The position numbers and the translations under genes are program-made. The notes below the pieces were generated by a model, which saw only the letters and a program-made list of their open reading frames with translations, ran no database searches and was not told the origin of the DNA. Shown piece by piece: positions 60,211 to 64,000 of a DNA stretch of 64,000 nt; within the stretch, counting starts at the first letter, position 1, and every line of letters begins with the position of its first letter. The stretch spans positions 248,001-312,000 of the forward strand of contig NZ_JACXAC010000005.1 of assembly GCF_014699055.1 (NCBI RefSeq), in the 5' to 3' direction. This DNA is from Hymenobacter armeniacus. GTDB taxonomy: Bacteria > Bacteroidota > Bacteroidia > Cytophagales > Hymenobacteraceae.

Positions 60211-61614
60211 CTAAGCTACCGCAGCCTTCGCCGGCTTCTCGGCGGCAAACAAGTCATCGGCCCAGTTGAACCGGTCCGACGGCGAGAAGGCCCACGGCGC
60301 ACCGTTGTTTTCGATGTTGGAGAACATGACGTTGAGCGAGTTCGGCGCGGCCGACTCTTCCAGCACCAAGAAGCGGCGCATCTCGATAATGCTTTCCAGC
60401 GGGTTGATGTTCACGGGGCAGCTTTCCACGCAGGCGTTGCAGGTGGTGCAGGCCCAGAGCTCCTCGGGCGTCACTTTGCCGCGCAGCAGGGTGGCCTCCA
60501 TCAGGTCGGTCACGGGCTCGTGCTTGGCTTCGGCACCGTATTGGTTGGGCCGGAAAATGAGCGGCGACTCGTATTTCTCCTCCATGCGGTCGCGCGTGTC
60601 CATGATGATTTTGCGCGGCGAGAGCAGCTTGCCCGTCAGGTTGGCGGGGCATACGGAGGTGCAGCGGCCGCACTCCGTGCAGGAGTAGGCGTTCATCAGG
60701 TTGGTCCAGGGCAGGTCTTCCACGTCCTTGGCGCCGAAGGAGGTGGGCGCCAGGGCCGAGCCGTCGGGTGCAGTGGGGGCGGGCGGCACCACGTAGCTGG
60801 GGTCCATCATGGCCTTCACCTCGTGGGTGATGCTTTCCACGTTCGAAAACTGGCCCTGCGGCACCAGCCGCGAGTACCACACGTTCGGGAACGAAATGAT
60901 GATGTGGAAGTGCTTGGAGCTAGGTAGATAGTTGAGAAATAGGAAGATGCCCGTAATGTGCGCCCACCAGCCGATGCGCTCCAGCACGTGCAGCGTGCCG
61001 GCATCAGATGGGAGCAGCCCGACCAGCAGGCTGCTGATGGGGAAGGTGCCGGGCATTTCCTCGCCCAGCATCTGGTGCATTTTGAGGTCTGCGGTGTTCA
61101 TGAAGAACAGGGCCACCATCAGGATGACTTCGATGTAGAGAATGACGTTGGCGTCGAGCTTGGGCCAGGCGCGCAGCTCCACGCCGGTGAAGCGCTTCAC
61201 GGGCTGGCTGCGGTTGCGGCGCCACCAGAAGGCGGCCACGGCGAGTATCACCAGCGCGGCCAGGATTTCGTTGGTGGCCATCAGCACGTCATACATCGGG
61301 CCGAGGAACTTGAGGGAGCGGTGGAAGCCGAAAATGTTGCCAAACAGGCCGTCGATGACGATTTCAATCACCTCGATGTTAATCACCAGAAAACCGACGT
61401 ACACCACTAGGTGGAGCAGGGCGGGGGTGAGGCGCTTGAACATTTTCTGCTGCCCGAAGGCCACCAGCATCATTTTGCGGAACCGCTCGGCGGGGTGGCC
61501 GCTCATGTCGCGCTCGCGCCCGACGTGGATATTGGCCCAGATTTTTCGCACTTGCCAGGCAAACAGGCCGAATGCTGCCACCAGCAGCAGCAGGAAGAGG
61601 ATGGATTGCAACAT
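60211..61614 (-). CDS. HdrC-like 4Fe-4S protein with membrane cytochrome-type domain
   Basis: 467 residues. The N-terminal part has about six membrane helices (SILFLLLLVAAFGLFAWQVR, LLHLVVYVGFLVINIEVIEI and others) with histidines (H68, H98, H180) like the haem-b subunit of respiratory reductases. The C-terminal part binds two 4Fe-4S clusters: CTECGRCTSVCP (312-323) and CTTCNACVESCP (389-400). It is an HdrC/HdrE-like fusion passing electrons between the quinone pool and the CCG protein. The start is 2-6 nt from a -7 element. C-terminal tail polar. Confidence 0.88.
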   Translation of the reverse strand: MLQSILFLLLLVAAFGLFAWQVRKIWANIHVGRERDMSGHPAERFRKMMLVAFGQQKMFKRLTPALLHLVVYVGFLVINIEVIEIVIDGLFGNIFGFHRSLKFLGPMYDVLMATNEILAALVILAVAAFWWRRNRSQPVKRFTGVELRAWPKLDANVILYIEVILMVALFFMNTADLKMHQMLGEEMPGTFPISSLLVGLLPSDAGTLHVLERIGWWAHITGIFLFLNYLPSSKHFHIIISFPNVWYSRLVPQGQFSNVESITHEVKAMMDPSYVVPPAPTAPDGSALAPTSFGAKDVEDLPWTNLMNAYSCTECGRCTSVCPANLTGKLLSPRKIIMDTRDRMEEKYESPLIFRPNQYGAEAKHEPVTDLMEATLLRGKVTPEELWACTTCNACVESCPVNINPLESIIEMRRFLVLEESAAPNSLNVMFSNIENNGAPWAFSPSDRFNWADDLFAAEKPAKAAVA

Positions 61615-61619
61615 GCGGG

Positions 61620-61627
61620 TAAAGGTA
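61620..61627 (-). promoter_or_regulatory. -7 element TACCTTTA directly before the iron-sulfur operon
   Basis: TACCTTTA on the minus strand is 5 nt before the ATG at 61614; predicted start near 61616, so the mRNA would be leaderless. Confidence 0.45.
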
Positions 61628-61656
61628 AGGAGACGGGAACGTTTGCGGCCGCAAGA

Positions 61657-61674
61657 TAGTCGGCATGCCGACTA
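61657..61674. promoter_or_regulatory. Perfect 18-nt palindrome, candidate operator of the iron-sulfur operon
   Basis: TAGTCGGCATGCCGACTA is an exact palindrome 30 nt upstream of the -7 element of the iron-sulfur operon and 48 nt upstream of the tRNA-Phe promoter. Such symmetry and position suit a dimeric regulator. Confidence 0.5.
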
Positions 61675-61721
61675 CTTTTTAGCGGGCGGGCGGGGCGCCA
61701 ATACTTTTTTTACTCATTTTC

Positions 61722-61751
61722 TTGCGCCATTGTTTTGGATTCGTACCTTTG
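61722..61751 (+). promoter_or_regulatory. Promoter of tRNA-Phe
   Basis: TTG (61722-61724), exactly 19 nt, TACCTTTG (61744-61751): the best match to the Bacteroidota consensus in the window. Confidence 0.8.
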
Positions 61752-61787
61752 CGGTCCCCAAAGCGCCTTCCGGAGCAGTGGGGAAAC

Positions 61788-61860
<73 letters not shown>

Positions 61861-61862
61861 CG

Positions 61863-61898
61863 AAAAAGGCCTCTAGCATTGTGCTGGAGGCCTTTTTG
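61863..61898 (+). terminator. Terminator of tRNA-Phe
   Basis: AAAAAGGCCTC pairs with GAGGCCTTTTT, with further pairing inside, 3 nt after the tRNA. Confidence 0.85.
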
Positions 61899-61972
61899 CT
61901 TGGGCTTGGGCCGATGATTAGCGTGGTGGATGAGCTGCTCCTTGCCAGCCGCCCAGTTTGAATGATGGAGTG

Positions 61973-62070
61973 GCTTAAACGCCAAGCGGCCCCTAGACCT
62001 GGCCCTGTCAGGTATCGGCTGTGGCGGGCCGTTGCCGGGCAGGACAGCACAGGAGAATTGGCGTTTAAGC
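61973..62070. repeat. Inverted repeat with 13-bp arms before the glycoside hydrolase gene
   Basis: GCTTAAACGCCAA (61973-61985) pairs exactly with 62058-62070, 72 nt apart. The spacer is GC-rich and has no open frame. It ends 58 nt before the next start codon. Nothing else is recognised between the tRNA terminator and that gene. Confidence 0.55.
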
Positions 62071-62128
62071 GGCTTCTACCTTGGCCTGCCACGCCGGTGA
62101 CTCCGCCGGGCGGCTATTCCCACCCACC

Positions 62129-63481
62129 ATGCTTCTCCGCTCTTTGTTGGTCAGTGCCTGCGCGCCGGCCCTGTTGCTGCTTGCTGCGCCTGCTCACGCG
62201 CAGGTAAAAACCAACGACACCACCACGCCGCTGCACCTGCTCAAACCCGACTACCCCGTGCCCTACGGCCAGACCAAAGCCGAGGACGTGAAGCTGGTGC
62301 TCGACCGCGTGTACGCTTACCTCAACGCCGCCACGCCCGCCGAGCTGGTCGATAAAAAGACCAACGCGCCCATCACCGACCGCCGGAAATTCAACCCTGA
62401 CGCCATCATCAAGCCCGGCGACTTCCGCCTCACCAGCTACGAGTGGGGTGTGACCTACGCCGGCATGCTGCGCGCCTCCGAAACCACCGGCGACCCCAAA
62501 TTCGCGGCCTACACCCGCAGCCGCCTCGCCTTTCTGGGCGAGCTGGTGCCCTACTTCCAGGCCTACCAAACCCAGCACCCCGAAGTGGCCACGCCCGTGC
62601 GCTCGGTGCTGCAGCCGCACGCCCTGGACGATGCCGGCGCCATCTGTGCGGCCATGATAAAAACCCAGCGCCTCGACCCCAAAGCAAACCTGCGGCCGAT
62701 GATTGACAACTTCGTCAAGTACATCATGACCAAGGAATTCCGCCTGCCCGATGGCACGCTGGCCCGCAACCGCCCCCAGCCCAACACCCTCTGGCTCGAC
62801 GACCTGTTTATGAGCATCCCGGCCCTGGCCCAGATGGGCAAGCTCACCGGCGAGGCCCGCTACTACGACGAGGCCGTGAAGCAACTCACGCAGTTTGCCC
62901 CGCGCATGTTCGACCGGCAAAAGGGCCTCTACATGCACGGCTGGGTGCAGGGCATGGCCGAGCACCCCGAGTTCCACTGGGCCCGCGCCAACGGCTGGGC
63001 CATCCTCACCACCGTGGAACTGCTCGACGTGCTGCCCGCCGACCACCCCGGCCGCCCGGCCGTGCTGGAGCTGCTCCGCGCCCACGCCCGCGGCCTGGCC
63101 GCCCAGCAAAGCGGCTCCGGCTTCTGGCACCAGCTCCTCGACCGCCCCGACAGCTACCTCGAAACCTCGGCCACGGCCATCTACGCCTACGCCATCGCCC
63201 ACGCCGTGAACCAGGGCTGGCTGGATGCCCAGGCCTACGGCCCCATGGCCCTGCTGGCCTGGAACGCCGTGAGCACCAAAGTTAACAAGCAGGGCCAGGT
63301 CGAAGGCACCTGCGTGGGCACCGGCATGGGCTTCGACCCCGCCTTCTACTACTACCGCCCCGTGAACGTGTACGCCGCCCACGGCTACGGCCCCGTGCTG
63401 CTGGCCGGCGCCGAAATCACCCAGTTGCTCAAGCAGCACCCGTATGGCATCAACGACAGCTCGGTGCAGATTGTGAAGTAG
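62129..63481 (+). CDS. Glycoside hydrolase family 88/105 (unsaturated glycuronyl/rhamnogalacturonyl hydrolase)
   Basis: 450 residues. Signal peptide 1-25 (ending PAHAQ). The (alpha/alpha)6-barrel has WLDDLFMSIPALAQMG, LYMHGWVQGMAEHPEFHWAR, the hallmark W-A-R-x-N-G-W-x-x-x-x motif (HWARANGWAILTTVELLDVL) and SSGFW-like GSGFWHQLLDRPDSYLETSA. These enzymes remove unsaturated uronic acids left by polysaccharide lyases from pectin or related polymers. No lyase or SusCD pair is in the window. A longer in-frame start would lack a signal peptide. Confidence 0.85.
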   Translation: MLLRSLLVSACAPALLLLAAPAHAQVKTNDTTTPLHLLKPDYPVPYGQTKAEDVKLVLDRVYAYLNAATPAELVDKKTNAPITDRRKFNPDAIIKPGDFRLTSYEWGVTYAGMLRASETTGDPKFAAYTRSRLAFLGELVPYFQAYQTQHPEVATPVRSVLQPHALDDAGAICAAMIKTQRLDPKANLRPMIDNFVKYIMTKEFRLPDGTLARNRPQPNTLWLDDLFMSIPALAQMGKLTGEARYYDEAVKQLTQFAPRMFDRQKGLYMHGWVQGMAEHPEFHWARANGWAILTTVELLDVLPADHPGRPAVLELLRAHARGLAAQQSGSGFWHQLLDRPDSYLETSATAIYAYAIAHAVNQGWLDAQAYGPMALLAWNAVSTKVNKQGQVEGTCVGTGMGFDPAFYYYRPVNVYAAHGYGPVLLAGAEITQLLKQHPYGINDSSVQIVK

Positions 63482-63580
63482 GCGGCGAAGGTTGTAGATG
63501 ATGGGCAGACTGTTCGGCCATAAGCGAAGCAAACAATTAATCTCATTGGCTTCCGTTGGCCACTCATAGAAGAGAACCTT

Positions 63581-63973
63581 ATGGAATCTGTCTCCTCAGA
63601 ACAAACAATAAGCCCGTACGAGCCAACTGGGCGTAGAATCAGCATTTGGCTGTGGATTTTGGCTTCCTGTTCGGCAGGTTACGCGCTAGCATGCACAGGC
63701 TTTTATTTCCAGTATTACGTCACATACGGCTTCTTTCCTCATCCCGACTCACAGCCCGAAGCCACACAAGTTAATTTTCCTCTGCTTAACGGCGCAATCG
63801 TATTGCTGCTACTGGCTCAATTTATTACTGTACCCTTGTCTTTAGTTGTTTTAGGGTATGCACGCAGCAGAAAGACTAGGTTGAGTATTCTTGTTCGTCT
63901 GTACATCTGGACCGCTTTGGGAGCCGCTTTTATTGCTACCTATGGCGGTTTTCTGGACTGGTTCTTTGATTAA
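63581..63973 (+). CDS. Small membrane protein, unknown function
   Basis: 130 residues with three membrane helices: SIWLWILASCSAGYALACTG, GAIVLLLLAQFITVPLSLVV and LYIWTALGAAFIATYGGFLD, with the charged link SRKTRLSILVR. The codons use more A/T in the third position than neighbours, a possible sign of transfer. No family recognised. Confidence 0.6.
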   Translation: MESVSSEQTISPYEPTGRRISIWLWILASCSAGYALACTGFYFQYYVTYGFFPHPDSQPEATQVNFPLLNGAIVLLLLAQFITVPLSLVVLGYARSRKTRLSILVRLYIWTALGAAFIATYGGFLDWFFD

Positions 63974-64000
63974 CTGTAGTAATCAGTTTTGTTGATATGG

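Overview
The window looks like chromosome of a high-GC, pigmented member of the Bacteroidota, most probably Hymenobacter or a close Cytophagales relative. The grounds are: promoters of the Bacteroidota type (TTG, about 19 nt, TAnnTTTG) ahead of many genes; type IX secretion (T9SS) C-terminal domains and a PorE-like lipoprotein; families confined to this phylum (DUF4270, DUF4293, DUF4476, long-form NusB); and a lycopene cyclase. There is no rRNA, CRISPR array, integrase or transposase. Three tRNAs are present: Pro-GGG, Pro-CGG and Phe-GAA.

Layout. 1-8.6 kb: partial FadL-type porin, divergent lptB, a GH3-family protein, small envelope proteins, gltX and RidA. 8.6-16.2 kb: glmS, a DUF4270 lipoprotein and a half-length glycogen-synthase-like protein on the minus strand, divergent from panC, a flippase-like protein, rfaE2 and a zinc metallopeptidase. 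16.4-20.9 kb: an unusual cluster of a LuxR-type regulator with a degenerate receiver, an internally duplicated membrane protein, a leaderless-type amidase, a small unknown and a predicted outer-membrane protein; its second half is visibly poorer in GC. 21-31 kb: T9SS cargo, ettA, DUF349 protein, DUF2795 protein, an orphan ABC ATPase, crtY, a LOG-family protein and a Glu/Leu-type dehydrogenase. 31-38 kb: an ArsR-like regulator, then a long minus-strand string leucine dehydrogenase-nusB-YtxH-isocitrate dehydrogenase-DUF1573-yajC-YbbR-coaE. 38-46.6 kb: two ABC exporter halves, a VOC protein, tRNA-Pro genes, an alcohol dehydrogenase pair and a beta-barrel protein. 46.6-59 kb: a 1485-residue T9SS cargo, truA, an FG-GAP T9SS protein, thiolase, DUF4293, DUF4476 and the PorE-like OmpA lipoprotein. 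59-64 kb: an HdrB/HdrC-like iron-sulfur pair, tRNA-Phe, a GH88/105 hydrolase and a small membrane protein.

Together the genes are mainly envelope biogenesis (lptB, rfaE2, glmS, porin, T9SS), translation (gltX, ettA, truA, tRNAs) and central metabolism. Three signals stand out. First, at least five same-strand gene junctions consist almost wholly of long inverted repeats of different families that end 5-18 nt before the next start codon. Second, the two ABC exporter halves carry complementary degenerate motifs, as in a heterodimeric exporter, but are encoded about 5 kb apart. Third, the 16.4-20.9 kb cluster combines a pseudo-receiver regulator, a duplicated membrane module and a cytoplasmic amidase, a combination I do not recognise.
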